DNA of 64,000 nt from Azospirillum sp. TSO22-1 (GCF_003116015.1 NZ_LGQZ01000003.1:1-64000), one strand, 5' to 3'; counted from the first letter of the stretch, positions 44,457 to 57,442 are shown. Numbers and translations are program-made. Notes: generated from the sequence alone by a model not told the origin.

Positions 44457-45854
44457 CTAGTCGCGGGGCAGCAGCATATCGTGGGCGATGCCGCGGGCGC
44501 GTGGATCGGCGGCCGTCTGGCAGTCCTTCAGCAGGTTCTCCAGCGACACCTGGCAGGTGACGAGGTCCACGCGGCCCGGTCCATCGCCGCGCGCTGCCAG
44601 GACCTCGCCGGCCGGCCGGTCATCGAGCACCGCCGGCAGGGCGCCGGCCAGCAGCGCCGCCGGCCCGGCGGCCGGGCCATCGTTGCCGGTGGCGGTGCCG
44701 ACGCCGCCGAACAGCGCGCGGCCGACGATGGTGTTGGCGACCACGCCCGGCGCCCCGAAGCCGGCGCGGTCTACGCCGGACGCCCCCAGCACGCCGGTGC
44801 CCGGCGCCACCTTGCCGGTGCCGAACAGCCCACCCATGGTGAAGGCGCAGGCGACGGCGTTCTCTCGCACGTCCATGGCGACCAGCCCGGCGCCCGGCGC
44901 CACGGCACCCGTCAGCGCCCCCAGCGCCTGCGCGGCGCGGGCGGCGCGTTCGGCGGGCGGCGCGTTCTCGGCGGCGGCCCAGGCCTTGGCGATGGCGGCG
45001 CCCGCGTCCGGCTCCGGCAAGTCGGCGAGGTGCAGGTTGCGCGTGCTGTCGATTCGCACGGCGACGGTGTCCCGCCACTGCGGCGTCGCCGCGCGCAACG
45101 CCGCCGGGTCGAGGTGGAAGGCGCCGGCCAGCGCCTGTCCGGTGCTGCCGGCGGCGAGAGCGTTGGGGCCGTTGCGGCGGACCTGCGACAGCACGGCGGC
45201 CAGCTCCGGCTGGCGCAGCCGCGCGCCCTCGGCCAGCGGGCGGCCGTCGGGCAGGAACAGGCGGCGCGCCTCGGCGTCGGTCAGACGGGCGGACGCCGCC
45301 TGGATGTCCTGGGCGAGTGCGCGGGTGACGCCGGGGCTCTCCAGCGCCAGCGTCTCCGCCGGCACGACCGCCTGCTCCCAGCGCAGCGTGCCGCCGCCGG
45401 TGGCCTGCAGCGCGTACAGCGCGCGCAGCAAGCTCGGTGCGGCGGTGCCGCCGGGGGCGGCGCGCGGCAGGAAGTCCAGCGTGCGCACGCGCTTGGCCGT
45501 GGCATCGAACACCACGCACACGCCGCCGCCGGCCACCCCGACGCGCGAGGGCAGGGTTGCGGTCATGGCCAGCGCCATGCCGGTGGCGGCATCGGCGGCC
45601 GAGCCGCCCTGGAACAGCAGGTCGCGCCCGACGGCGGCGGCGAGCGGCTCGTCGGCCACCGCGAACGCCTGTCCGGGGGCGTTCGACTTGAACTTGGTGT
45701 TGACGCAGCCGGGCAGAAGCGCAGCTACTATCGCAAACGCGCCCAAACCTCGCCAAATTCGGCGGGTAGAGGTCGTGTTGCAGGTCGGTCCACCGGAGGT
45801 CGGAAAGGTGCGTGAGCCCAGAAGGCTGGTGTCGGTCGTCGCCATCGTGTCCAT
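44457..45854 (-). CDS. Gamma-glutamyltransferase-like lipoprotein lacking the catalytic threonine
   Basis: The protein has a lipobox (LLPGC) and a GGT-like N-terminal region (FQGGSAADAATGMALAMTATLP, shared with gamma-glutamyltransferases). However, where the nucleophile Thr-Thr-His normally stands, the sequence reads GAGLVAMDVRENAVACAF, so autoprocessing is unlikely. The 465-residue length is short for GGT. The start is uncertain: the ATG used overlaps the 5' end of the divergent M48 gene by 47 bases, and no better in-frame ATG or GTG lies just upstream of the lipobox. It may be a binding or structural relative. Confidence 0.75.
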   Translation of the reverse strand: MDTMATTDTSLLGSRTFPTSGGPTCNTTSTRRIWRGLGAFAIVAALLPGCVNTKFKSNAPGQAFAVADEPLAAAVGRDLLFQGGSAADAATGMALAMTATLPSRVGVAGGGVCVVFDATAKRVRTLDFLPRAAPGGTAAPSLLRALYALQATGGGTLRWEQAVVPAETLALESPGVTRALAQDIQAASARLTDAEARRLFLPDGRPLAEGARLRQPELAAVLSQVRRNGPNALAAGSTGQALAGAFHLDPAALRAATPQWRDTVAVRIDSTRNLHLADLPEPDAGAAIAKAWAAAENAPPAERAARAAQALGALTGAVAPGAGLVAMDVRENAVACAFTMGGLFGTGKVAPGTGVLGASGVDRAGFGAPGVVANTIVGRALFGGVGTATGNDGPAAGPAALLAGALPAVLDDRPAGEVLAARGDGPGRVDLVTCQVSLENLLKDCQTAADPRARGIAHDMLLPRD

Positions 45855-47172
45855 GCTGGCCGTGTCGTGGACGGTGCCCGCGGGCGCCCAGCGCCAGCCG
45901 GAGCTTCAACTGCTCAGCGACGCCGAGACGGAACATACCATCCGCGAGATGGCGCGGCCAATCTTCAACGCGGCCGGAATCGACCCGCAGGCGGTCAACA
46001 TCGTGCTGGTCAACGACCGCACGCTGAACGCCTTCGTGGCCGGCGGGCAGAACATCTTCCTGCACACCGGGCTGCTGCTGCAGACCGACCCGAACCAGCT
46101 GGTCGGCGTCATCGCGCACGAGACCGGCCACATCGCCGGCGGACACCTGATCCGCGGGGCGGAGGCGATGGAGAACGCCTTCCTGTCCTCGCTGATCGGC
46201 ATGGGCATCGGCGTCATCGGCGGGCTGGCGGCGAAGAACGCCGGGGCCGGCATGGCCGGCATCATGCTGGGCCAGGCCATGGGACAGAACCAGTACATGT
46301 CGTTCTCGCGCGCCCAGGAATCCTCGGCCGACCAGGCCGGGCTGAGCTACATGGAGCAGGCGCACCTGTCCTCCAAGGGGCTGCTGACCTTCCTGGAAAA
46401 GCTGAACGCTGAAGACCCGGTGCTGAACGACCGCGACGCCACGTACGCCCGTACCCACCCGCTGACCCGCGAGCGCATGGACAGCGTGCGCCAGATGGTG
46501 CAGCGCTCGCGCTGGAACGACGGCATCGTGCCGGCCGCCCAGCAGGAGCACTACGCCCGCATCCAGGCCAAGCTGTACGCCTACCTGGACCCGCTGGGCG
46601 CGCTGCGCCGCTACCGCGCCGAGGACGGCAGCGTGGTCGCACGCTACGGCCGGGCCTACGCCTATTTCCGCCGCGGCGAGGTCAAACAGGCGCTGCCGCT
46701 GGCCGATGGGCTGATCCAGCAGGAGCCGCAGAACGCCTACTTCCACGAGATGAAGGGCGACCTGCTGCTGCAGAACGGCCGGGCGGTGGAGGCGGTGGGG
46801 CCGTACCGCAAGGCGGTGGCGCTCGCCCCCGACGGCAACCCGATCCGCGTTTCGCTGGCGCACGCACTGCTGGAGCAGCATGATCCGAAGCAGGCGGACG
46901 AGGCGATCAAAAACTTGCAGGTCGCCGCCAAGTCGCAGCAGGGGCAGTCGGCCTTCCTGTGGCGGCTGATGGCGCAGGCCTGGAGCATGAAGGACAATCC
47001 CGGCATGGTCGCCTACGCCTCGGCCGAGGAGGCGTTCGCCCAGGGCGACCGGCCACGCGCCATCGCCATGGCGGAGCGCGCCGAGAAGCTGCTGCCCGCC
47101 GGCTCACCCGGCTGGCTGCGCGCCCAGGACATCCGCAGCCAGATCGGCCCGCGCACCGCCGGCAAGAAATGA
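45808..47172 (+). CDS. Periplasmic M48 metalloprotease with TPR region (BepA/YfgC-like)
   Basis: The 454-residue protein has a signal peptide (cleavage near AGAQ), zinc motif HETGH (VIAHETGHIAGG) and an M48 catalytic domain. It ends with a C-terminal TPR region (about 285-430). BepA-type proteins quality-control outer-membrane protein assembly. The GTG at 45808 follows GGAGG, supporting the start. The next gene overlaps its stop (ATGA). Confidence 0.88.
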   Translation: MREPRRLVSVVAIVSMLAVSWTVPAGAQRQPELQLLSDAETEHTIREMARPIFNAAGIDPQAVNIVLVNDRTLNAFVAGGQNIFLHTGLLLQTDPNQLVGVIAHETGHIAGGHLIRGAEAMENAFLSSLIGMGIGVIGGLAAKNAGAGMAGIMLGQAMGQNQYMSFSRAQESSADQAGLSYMEQAHLSSKGLLTFLEKLNAEDPVLNDRDATYARTHPLTRERMDSVRQMVQRSRWNDGIVPAAQQEHYARIQAKLYAYLDPLGALRRYRAEDGSVVARYGRAYAYFRRGEVKQALPLADGLIQQEPQNAYFHEMKGDLLLQNGRAVEAVGPYRKAVALAPDGNPIRVSLAHALLEQHDPKQADEAIKNLQVAAKSQQGQSAFLWRLMAQAWSMKDNPGMVAYASAEEAFAQGDRPRAIAMAERAEKLLPAGSPGWLRAQDIRSQIGPRTAGKK

Positions 47173-47360
47173 AGGACGACGAAAAGCGCCGGATGATGGT
47201 GAACTTGGTCGCCGGCGCCGTGGTGGCGGCGATCGTCGGCATCGGCTTCTGGATTGTCGACGGGCTGGCGCGGCAGGCCAAGCTGGAGGACTGCATGATG
47301 GCGCACCGCCGCAACTGCCGCGGCTTCGAGGTGCCCGATCCCGGCCGCCGCGGCCCCTGA
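47169..47360 (+). CDS. Small single-span membrane protein
   Basis: The 63-residue protein overlaps the M48 stop codon (ATGA). It has an N-terminal positively charged start, one membrane segment (VNLVAGAVVAAIVGIGFWIV) and a cysteine pair in the C-terminal tail (ECCM-like spacing, CMMAHRRNC). Translational coupling to the M48 gene and the compact sequence support a real gene. I do not recognise a family. It may assist the M48 protease or the DsbA-like protein that follows. Confidence 0.7.
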   Translation: MKDDEKRRMMVNLVAGAVVAAIVGIGFWIVDGLARQAKLEDCMMAHRRNCRGFEVPDPGRRGP

Positions 47361-47437
47361 CGGCGCGCGGGCCGCTTGCCCTGCGGCCGGTGCCGGGTCA
47401 TCTTACGCTCGCAACGCTCATCAGAGGCTCGTTCTCC

Positions 47438-48181
47438 ATGCTCCGCATCCGTCCCGCCCTGCTCGCCGCCGCCGCGGTGGCACTGGCCGTCCTCTCCCCG
47501 GCCGCGCAGGCCCAAAGCGTCCCGGCCGAACAGCGCCAGGCCATCGAACAGGTGGTGCGGGAGTACCTGCTGCAACACCCCGAGGTCATCGTCGAGGCCA
47601 TCGAGGAGCTGCAGAAGCGCGAGCGCGCCGAGGAGGAGCGCAAGGGCAAGCAGGGCCTCGCCCAGAACAAGGACAAGCTGTTCAACGACCCGGCCTCGCC
47701 GATCGCCGGCAACCCGAAGGGCGACGTGACGCTGGTGGAGTTCTTCGACTACCAGTGCGGCTACTGCAAGTCGGTGCAGGCCGACGTGCAGAAGCTGATC
47801 AAGGATGACGGCAAGCTGAAGTTCGTCTTCAAGGAATTCCCGATCCTCGGGCCCGCGTCGGTGACGGCGTCCAAGGCGGCGCTGGCCGCGCGCGCCCAGG
47901 GCAAGTACGAGGCCTACCACAACGCGCTGATGGGCCATCGCGGCCAGCTCGACGAGGCGACGATCCTCAAGCTGGCGTCGTCGGTCGGGCTCGACACCGA
48001 CCGGCTCAAGAAGGACATGGAGTCGGCCGAGGTGCAGCAGGCGCTGGGCGCCAACCTGGCGCTGGCCGAGCAGCTGGGCATCCGCGGGACGCCGGGCTTC
48101 GTCGTTGGCGACCGCATCGTGCCGGGCGCCATCAAGCTCGACGACATGAAGAAGCTGCTCGCCGAGGCCCGCAAGGGATGA
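47438..48181 (+). CDS. Periplasmic DsbA-family thiol-disulfide oxidoreductase
   Basis: The 247-residue protein has a signal peptide (cleavage after AQA), an N-terminal helical arm (about 30-85) and a DsbA-type thioredoxin domain. Its active site is CGYC in FFDYQCGYCKSV, with the cis-Pro region RGTPGFVVG. It fits the BdbD/DsbA-like group. It probably forms disulfides in periplasmic proteins. The next gene overlaps its stop by four bases. Confidence 0.9.
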   Translation: MLRIRPALLAAAAVALAVLSPAAQAQSVPAEQRQAIEQVVREYLLQHPEVIVEAIEELQKRERAEEERKGKQGLAQNKDKLFNDPASPIAGNPKGDVTLVEFFDYQCGYCKSVQADVQKLIKDDGKLKFVFKEFPILGPASVTASKAALAARAQGKYEAYHNALMGHRGQLDEATILKLASSVGLDTDRLKKDMESAEVQQALGANLALAEQLGIRGTPGFVVGDRIVPGAIKLDDMKKLLAEARKG

Positions 48182-48786
48182 CGATCCGGGCCGTCGTCTT
48201 CGACATCGGCAACGTCCTCATCGAGTGGGACCCGCGCCACCTCTACCGCGAGTTCTTCGACGACCAGGACGCGCTGATGGAGGACTTCCTGTCCACCGTC
48301 TGCACGCCGGCCTGGAACCTCGAGCTGGACCGCGGCCAATCCTGGGACGAGGGGGTGGCGGCGCTGGTCGCCGAGTACCCGGACTGCGCCGAGCTGATCC
48401 GCGCCTACCGCGAGCGCTGGCACGACATGGTGCCCGGCGAGATCCCCGGCACGCCGGAACTGTTGGAGGAACTGAAGGCGCGCGGCGTGCCGCTTTACGC
48501 GCTCAGCAACTTTTCGCGCGAGAAGTACGTGGAGACGCGGGAGCGCTACCCCTCCTTCGACCTGTTCGATGGCCTCGTCATCTCGGGCGAGGTCAGGCTG
48601 GTCAAGCCGGACCCGGCGATCTGGCGTCTGCTGCTGGAGCGCTACGGCCTCGACCCGGCGGCGGTGCTGTACATCGACGACCTCGTGGAGAACTGCGCGG
48701 TGGCGGAGGGGCTGGGGATGAGGACGCACCGGTTCAGTGGCGCGGCGAAGCTGCGGGCGGAGCTGGAGGAGCGGGGGGTGCTGTAG
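48178..48786 (+). CDS. HAD-family phosphatase, YihX-like
   Basis: The 202-residue protein has the nucleophile segment FDIGNVLIEWD, then ALSNFS, KPDPAIW and YIDDLVENC, matching the HAD subfamily that includes YihX (sugar-phosphate phosphatase). The substrate is unknown. ATGA overlap with the dsbA-like stop shows coupling. Confidence 0.9.
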   Translation: MTIRAVVFDIGNVLIEWDPRHLYREFFDDQDALMEDFLSTVCTPAWNLELDRGQSWDEGVAALVAEYPDCAELIRAYRERWHDMVPGEIPGTPELLEELKARGVPLYALSNFSREKYVETRERYPSFDLFDGLVISGEVRLVKPDPAIWRLLLERYGLDPAAVLYIDDLVENCAVAEGLGMRTHRFSGAAKLRAELEERGVL

Positions 48787-48816
48787 GGGGCCAACGCGAT
48801 CACTTGATCCAAAAAG

Positions 48817-48840
48817 AAAAGGCGCCGTGAGGCGCCTTTT
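48817..48840. terminator. Bidirectional terminator between HAD gene and rne
   Basis: AAAAGGCGCC-GTGA-GGCGCCTTTT is a perfect ten-pair hairpin flanked by A and T runs. It lies between convergent genes (HAD phosphatase ending 48786, rne ending 48861) and can terminate both. Confidence 0.9.
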
Positions 48841-48860
48841 CCCTTTCATTCGTCAAACCC

Positions 48861-51959
<3,099 letters not shown>

Positions 51960-52491
51960 TCATGATCCCCATGACGCAACCCGTGCACCCGCGCGACCAG
52001 ACAGGCGCCCAGGCAGCGTCATCGCTGTGTGAGAAGCGTTCGGAGCCTTACCCGACGGATCGTCGAACGGCGCTCTGGTGAGCAGCCAGGACGGGTCGAG
52101 CCCAGCATCCGGGCTCCGGCCTTGCGGCCGAAGCCTGCTTCAAGGTTTCTCCTCATTTTACCGGCCGATCCGTAAGCGTCCCGCACCGGAACGCGACCGA
52201 AAGCTAAGCACGGTCGAACTCCCTCCGGGCGCGACGCCGCCGCTTCCCACTGGGAATCGGGCGGACCTCGGTATGTCGCACAGACACCATAGACAAGCGA
52301 TCATCCGTGCACAACCGGGGAATTCGGCGGAGCGTACGGTCCGCCGATCCTCCGGCCAATGCTCCGGTCAACGGCGTGCTGGCGCGAAAGCCACAGTCGC
52401 CGACAATTGAGTCGTTGTCTCACCTTGTCCGTTGAGTGCCTTGATTTGCCTAAGCTATAGGTAGGTGTGGGGTGATCGGAGTAGGGTTCCC
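51960..52491. promoter_or_regulatory. Divergent rne/amiC upstream region
   Basis: This is a 532-base gap between rne (minus) and amiC (plus). For amiC, TTGAGT at 52432-52437 and TATAGG at 52456-52461, 18 bases apart, are a weak promoter candidate. The remainder probably holds a long rne leader, in keeping with leader-based autoregulation of rne in E. coli. I see no gene or other structure. Confidence 0.35.
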
Positions 52492-53793
52492 GTGGATTTC
52501 GTGCGGCGAATGCTCGCGCCGGTGGTCGCGATGGTGTTTCTGCTGGGCGCCGCCCACGCGCAGACCACGGCCGCGCTGCCCGCGCCGCCGCCGCGCCCGG
52601 CGGTGGTCGATGCGCGCCTGGGCGTACACCCCGACAAGACCCGTTTCGTGCTGGAGTTGAGCGACGCCGTCGCCTTCAAGGTCAGCACCACCGCCGCCCC
52701 CTACCGCGTCATCGTCGATCTGCCGGACCTCGTGTGGCCCGGCGGCGATGCGCCGGCCGCCGGCCGCGGCCTCGTCCAGCGCTACCAGCGCATGGCGGGC
52801 GACTCCGGCGGTCTGCGCGTCGTATTCGAGACCAGCGGGCCGGTGCAGGTGCGCGAGGCGTACATGTTGCCGCCGAAGGACGGCCACAAGCCGCGCTTCG
52901 TGCTCGACCTGGCGCCCACCACGCCGGACGCGTTCGCCAAGTCCGTGCAGCCCGCGGCCCAGCCGGCCGCAAAGCCCGCCGTCGTCCGGCCGGAGCCGGC
53001 GCCTGCGGCGATCCCCGCCCCGCTGCCCCCGGCGCGCGTCGTGCCCGTGGCGCTGCCGGCGGCCCCGCCCGCGCCGTCGCCGCCGCGCGGGCCGGAGAAG
53101 CCGTTGATCGTCCTCGATCCCGGGCACGGCGGCGAGGATCCGGGCGCCGTCGGCGTCGGGGGCGTCTTCGAAAAGGACATCACGCTGGCGGTGGCGCGCG
53201 AGCTGCGCCGGCAACTGGAGGCGACCGGCCGCTACCGGGTGATGCTGACCCGTGACAAGGACGTGTTCATCCGCCTGCGCGAGCGCGTCGGCATGGCCCG
53301 CGATGTCGGCGCCGACCTGTTCCTGTCGCTGCACGCCGACAGCATCGCCACCGGCTCGATCCGCGGCCTGTCGATCTACACGCTGTCCGACAAGGCCTCC
53401 GACCGCGAGGCGGAGATGCTGGCCGCCAAGGAGAACCGCGCCGACGCCATAGCCGGCCTCGACCTGTCCGGCGAGAACGACCTGGTGGCGAGCATCCTCA
53501 TCGATCTGGCGCAGCGCGACACCATGAACCATTCCAAGCGCTTCGCCAAGGCGGTGCTGGAGAGCGTGCGCCACGACATCACCCTGTTGCCCAGCAAGCC
53601 GCACCGGCAGGCCGGGTTCGCCGTGCTGACGGCGCCGGACGTGCCGTCGGTGCTGGTGGAGATGGGCTACCTGTCCAGCCCCCAGGACGCCAACCAGCTC
53701 AAGTCGCCGCAGCACCGCGAACGCCTCGCCCGCGGCGTGACGCGCGCGGTGGACTCGTATTTCAAATGGCTGGGCGGGCCGCAGAAACTCTAG
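52492..53793 (+). CDS. amiC: N-acetylmuramoyl-L-alanine amidase with AMIN domain
   Basis: The 433-residue protein has a signal peptide (cleavage after AHAQ), an AMIN domain (about 40-150) that targets the septum or wall, a Pro/Ala linker and the zinc amidase domain. Zinc and catalytic residues lie in LDPGHGGEDPGA, FLSLHADS and VLVEMGYLS. It splits peptidoglycan peptides at cell separation. The GTG at 52492 places the signal peptide correctly. ftsEX, encoded in this window, activates such amidases. Confidence 0.93.
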   Translation: MDFVRRMLAPVVAMVFLLGAAHAQTTAALPAPPPRPAVVDARLGVHPDKTRFVLELSDAVAFKVSTTAAPYRVIVDLPDLVWPGGDAPAAGRGLVQRYQRMAGDSGGLRVVFETSGPVQVREAYMLPPKDGHKPRFVLDLAPTTPDAFAKSVQPAAQPAAKPAVVRPEPAPAAIPAPLPPARVVPVALPAAPPAPSPPRGPEKPLIVLDPGHGGEDPGAVGVGGVFEKDITLAVARELRRQLEATGRYRVMLTRDKDVFIRLRERVGMARDVGADLFLSLHADSIATGSIRGLSIYTLSDKASDREAEMLAAKENRADAIAGLDLSGENDLVASILIDLAQRDTMNHSKRFAKAVLESVRHDITLLPSKPHRQAGFAVLTAPDVPSVLVEMGYLSSPQDANQLKSPQHRERLARGVTRAVDSYFKWLGGPQKL

Positions 53794-53978
53794 CGCCGCC
53801 TTCTTTCCCTTCCCCGAACGCATAGCCGCTACCCCTTCGTGGTAGGCGCCTTGCGGGTGTCACATTTTCCTGCCAATCGAACGTAGGAGTCGGCGCGTCC
53901 CCCCTCCGGGTGTAGGATGCGCCGCTCAGCCCGGCGCCGCGCGACCGGGCTTCTGGTGCGTTGGATCGGGTTCGGGAC

Positions 53979-56471
53979 ATGCGTCTGCTGCTGCGGCTTC
54001 TGATGGGTCTGTTGATGCTGGCGATCGCCGGGGCGGGCGCTCTGGTGTGGCTCATCGACCACTACAACCACGACCTGCCGGACTACACCAAGCTGGCCAA
54101 CTACCAGCCGCCAGTGACCACCCGCGTCTACGCCGGCGACGGCCGCCTGCTGGCCGAGTTCGCCGCCGAGAAGCGCGTCTTCGTGCCCATCGACGCGATT
54201 CCGAAGCGCGTCAGCAGCGCCTTCCTGTCCGCCGAGGACAAGAGCTTCTACCAGCACAAGGGCATCGACCCGCTGGGCATCGTGCGCGCGGTGCTGACCA
54301 ACGTCGAGAATTTCGGCTCCGACCGCCGGCCGGTCGGCGCCTCGACCATCACGCAGCAGGTCGCCAAGAACATGCTGCTGTCCGGCGAGGTGTCGTTCAA
54401 CCGCAAGATCAAGGAAGCCATCCTCGCCGTGCGCATCGAGCGCGCCTTCACCAAGGATCGCATCCTCGAGCTGTACCTGAACGAGATCTTCCTGGGCTTC
54501 CGCTCCTACGGTGTGGCTGCTGCCGCCCTGAACTACTTCAACAAGGGGCTGGACGAGCTGTCCGTCGCCGAGGCCGCCTATCTGGCCGCCCTGCCCAAGG
54601 CGCCCAGCAACTACCACCCCGAGCGGCAGAAAGACGCCGCCATCGCCCGGCGCAACTGGGTGATCGGCCGCATGGCCGAGGACGGCCACATCACGCCTGA
54701 TGAGGCGCGGGCCGCCCAGGCCGAGCCGCTGACCATCCGCAAGCGCGACGAGACCGAATACGTCACCGCCGAGTACTTCGCCGAGGAGGTCCGCCGCGAG
54801 CTGATCAAGCTGTACGGCGAGCGCGCGCTGTACGAGGGCGGGCTGACTGTGCGTGCCTCCATGGATCCCAAGCTGCAGGACACGGCGTCGCGCGCGCTGC
54901 GCCAGGGGCTGATCGACTACGACCGCCGGCATGGCTGGCGCGGCCCGATCACCCGCATGGAGAACTTCGACGGCTGGGCCAAGAAGCTGGCCGCCATCCC
55001 GATGCCGCCGGGCGGCGAGGCGTGGCGCTTGGCCGTGGTGCTGAAGGACGATGACGCCACCGGCACCGAGATCGGCCTGGGCGACGGCATGCGCGGGCGC
55101 ATCCCGCTGTCCGAGCTGAAGTGGGCGCGCGCCTGGAAGGAGGGCGAACTCCTCGGCGCCGAGATCCGCAAGCCGGTGGACGTGCTGAAGCTCGGCGACG
55201 TGGTGCTGGTCGAGCCGGTGGCCAAGGACGAGCGCGGCAAGGACCTGCCGCAGGGCAGCTTCGGCCTGCGCCAGATCCCGGCGGTGCAGGGCGGCTTCGC
55301 GGCGCTCGACCCGCACACCGGGCGCGTGCTGGCCATGGTCGGCGGCTTCTCGCCGCACATGAGCGCGTTCAACCGCGCCACCCAGGCGATGCGGCAGCCC
55401 GGCTCGTCCTTCAAGCCGTTCGTCTACCTGACGGCGCTCGACAACGGCTTTTCCCCGGCCTCGCTGGTGATGGACGCGCCGTTCGAGTACGACCCCGGCG
55501 GCGGCCAGCCGATCTGGCGGCCGGAGAACTACAGCCACCAGTTCTACGGGCCGACCCCGCTGCGCGCCGGCATCGAGAAGTCGCGCAACGTCATGACCGT
55601 CCGCCTCGCCAAGCACATCGGCATGGACAAGGTGAAAGCCACCGCCGAGAAGTTCGGCATCGTCGACAACCTGCAGCCCTTTCTGCCGATGTCGCTGGGC
55701 GCCGGCGAGACGACCGTGCTGCGCATGGCGACGGCGTACGGCATGCTGGTCAACGGCGGGCGCAAGATCGTGCCGACCTTCATCGACCGCATCCAGGACC
55801 GCACCGGCAAGACCATCTTCCGCCACGACAACCGGCCCTGCCAGGGTTGTCAGGACGTTGCCTGGGCGCCCAACCTGCCGGTGCCCGCGGTGCCCGACAC
55901 CCGCGAGCGCATCGCCGACCCGCGCACCGTCTACCAGATGGTGTCGATGCTGGAGGGCGTGGTGCAGCGCGGCACGGCGGCCAAGCTGCTGTCGCTCGGC
56001 AAGCCGGTGGCCGGCAAGACCGGCACCACCAACGACAGCAACGACGCGTGGTTCATGGGGTTCTCCTCCGACCTCGCGGTCGGCACCTACATCGGCTTCG
56101 ACCAGCCGCGCTCGCTGGGCGGCAAGGAGACCGGCGGCTCGGCCGCGGTGCCGGTGTTCAAGGACTTCATGGAGGTGGCGCTGAAGGACCGCCCGGCCAC
56201 GCCGTTCCGCGTGCCGCCCGGCGTGCGCCTCGTGCGCGTCAACCCGGAGACCGGCCAACTCGCCCAGCCCGGCGAGCGCAAGGCGATCTGGGAGGCCTTC
56301 CTGCCCGGCACCGAGCCCAACCCCGACGTTCCGCCGGCGGTGCTCGACGGCTCGGCGCAGTCGATCGGCATGGGCGGGACGCCGGGCGCCGCCTACGGCG
56401 GCAGCCTGCCCACCGGCGCCCCCGCGGCACCGCCGCCGGCGGCGACGTTGGGGACGGGCGGGCTGTACTAG
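53979..56471 (+). CDS. mrcA: Penicillin-binding protein 1A
   Basis: The 830-residue class A PBP has one N-terminal membrane anchor, a glycosyltransferase domain (catalytic Glu in SAEDKSFYQHKG; QVAKNMLLSGE), an OB-like insertion and a transpeptidase domain. The transpeptidase Ser is in GSSFKPF, with SRN and KTGTT. It polymerises and cross-links peptidoglycan. The C-terminal tail is Gly/Pro-rich. The ATG at 53979 gives the anchor RLLLRLLMGLLML. Confidence 0.95.
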   Translation: MRLLLRLLMGLLMLAIAGAGALVWLIDHYNHDLPDYTKLANYQPPVTTRVYAGDGRLLAEFAAEKRVFVPIDAIPKRVSSAFLSAEDKSFYQHKGIDPLGIVRAVLTNVENFGSDRRPVGASTITQQVAKNMLLSGEVSFNRKIKEAILAVRIERAFTKDRILELYLNEIFLGFRSYGVAAAALNYFNKGLDELSVAEAAYLAALPKAPSNYHPERQKDAAIARRNWVIGRMAEDGHITPDEARAAQAEPLTIRKRDETEYVTAEYFAEEVRRELIKLYGERALYEGGLTVRASMDPKLQDTASRALRQGLIDYDRRHGWRGPITRMENFDGWAKKLAAIPMPPGGEAWRLAVVLKDDDATGTEIGLGDGMRGRIPLSELKWARAWKEGELLGAEIRKPVDVLKLGDVVLVEPVAKDERGKDLPQGSFGLRQIPAVQGGFAALDPHTGRVLAMVGGFSPHMSAFNRATQAMRQPGSSFKPFVYLTALDNGFSPASLVMDAPFEYDPGGGQPIWRPENYSHQFYGPTPLRAGIEKSRNVMTVRLAKHIGMDKVKATAEKFGIVDNLQPFLPMSLGAGETTVLRMATAYGMLVNGGRKIVPTFIDRIQDRTGKTIFRHDNRPCQGCQDVAWAPNLPVPAVPDTRERIADPRTVYQMVSMLEGVVQRGTAAKLLSLGKPVAGKTGTTNDSNDAWFMGFSSDLAVGTYIGFDQPRSLGGKETGGSAAVPVFKDFMEVALKDRPATPFRVPPGVRLVRVNPETGQLAQPGERKAIWEAFLPGTEPNPDVPPAVLDGSAQSIGMGGTPGAAYGGSLPTGAPAAPPPAATLGTGGLY

Positions 56472-56490
56472 GCCTGCTCAGCAGATTGGC

Positions 56491-57429
56491 TCACCGGGCG
56501 GTGGCGCCGGGCGCGTCCAGGTGGGCGACGGCATCGACCGGGCAGGTGCCGAGCTGGCGCAGCTCCGGCTCCAGCGCGGCGAACAGCGCGCGCACACCCG
56601 CATCGTTCATGTGCAGCGGGTCGGCAAAGTGCTCGTCGCTGGTCAGCGCGCGTCGCGCGTCGATGAAGGCGACGTCCGCCGGCAGGTGCCGCTTCAGTTC
56701 TGCGAAGAAGGCGTCGAAGTTGCCGACCTTGGCGGCGTAGGCCGGCAGGTAGGGCGTCACCACCACCGCCACCCGCGTGCCGCGGTCGCGTGCCGTGCGG
56801 ATGATGGTGTCCAGCGCCTGCCAATTGGCGGGCAGGTCGGGCATGGTCTCCTCCGGCAGGCGGGCGACGTGGGCGCGCTGCTCCGGGCCGATGGTACCGT
56901 CCAGCGTGCGGTCCTCCGGCGCCGGGCGGACGCGGCCGACCAGCATACGCAGGGTCTGGTTGTTGTTGAACGCCAGCAGGGTGAACAGGCGCTGGGAGGT
57001 CCACAGGTCGCCGTGCGTGCGATGCAGGAAATCGTCCACCCGCGGCGAGTAGTGGGCCAGCAGCGGCACGTCGGCAAGGTCGGTCGGCGGATCGACGAGG
57101 CTGGTCGGCTCGACGATCAGCAGGCGCGGCGGCGCGTGCCGCTCCAGGTAGTCCTGCCACAGCAGGGCGTTCACCGTGGTCGGCGCGCCGCCCATGCCGA
57201 TGTTCAGCGGCTCGCCGCAGGTCGTTTGGCGCAGGACCGACGGCGGGAAGTGGTTGTCGGCGCGGCTGTTGCCGACCACCACCACATCCGCCGCCGTTTC
57301 CGGCCGGTAGACCGCCATGAAGCGGTCGTTGGAGGCCAGCAGGGTGGCCCCGAGCTCGGGAGCCAGCACGCGGTCCATGGCGAACACCGTCGCCGCCATC
57401 AGACCGAGGGATGCGAGAAGGCGCAGCAT
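56491..57429 (-). CDS. SGNH-like hydrolase partner of MBOAT protein
   Basis: The 312-residue protein has an N-terminal hydrophobic anchor, a nucleophile-type motif VVVGNSRADNHF and a C-terminal DPLHMNDAG with the Asp/His pair. It lies 13 bases downstream of an MBOAT acyltransferase gene on the same strand. AlgX/AlgJ-type and DltD-type proteins have this arrangement, transferring acetyl groups to an exported polymer. The polymer here is unknown. Confidence 0.7.
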   Translation of the reverse strand: MLRLLASLGLMAATVFAMDRVLAPELGATLLASNDRFMAVYRPETAADVVVVGNSRADNHFPPSVLRQTTCGEPLNIGMGGAPTTVNALLWQDYLERHAPPRLLIVEPTSLVDPPTDLADVPLLAHYSPRVDDFLHRTHGDLWTSQRLFTLLAFNNNQTLRMLVGRVRPAPEDRTLDGTIGPEQRAHVARLPEETMPDLPANWQALDTIIRTARDRGTRVAVVVTPYLPAYAAKVGNFDAFFAELKRHLPADVAFIDARRALTSDEHFADPLHMNDAGVRALFAALEPELRQLGTCPVDAVAHLDAPGATAR

Positions 57430-57442
57430 CGGTTGGGCTCCC

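Noticed and set aside
44620..46881. Minus-strand open frame of over 700 codons across the GGT-like and M48 genes
   Set aside because: It is antisense to the M48 gene with clear HETGH motif, and out of frame with the GGT-like gene; no recognisable domain.
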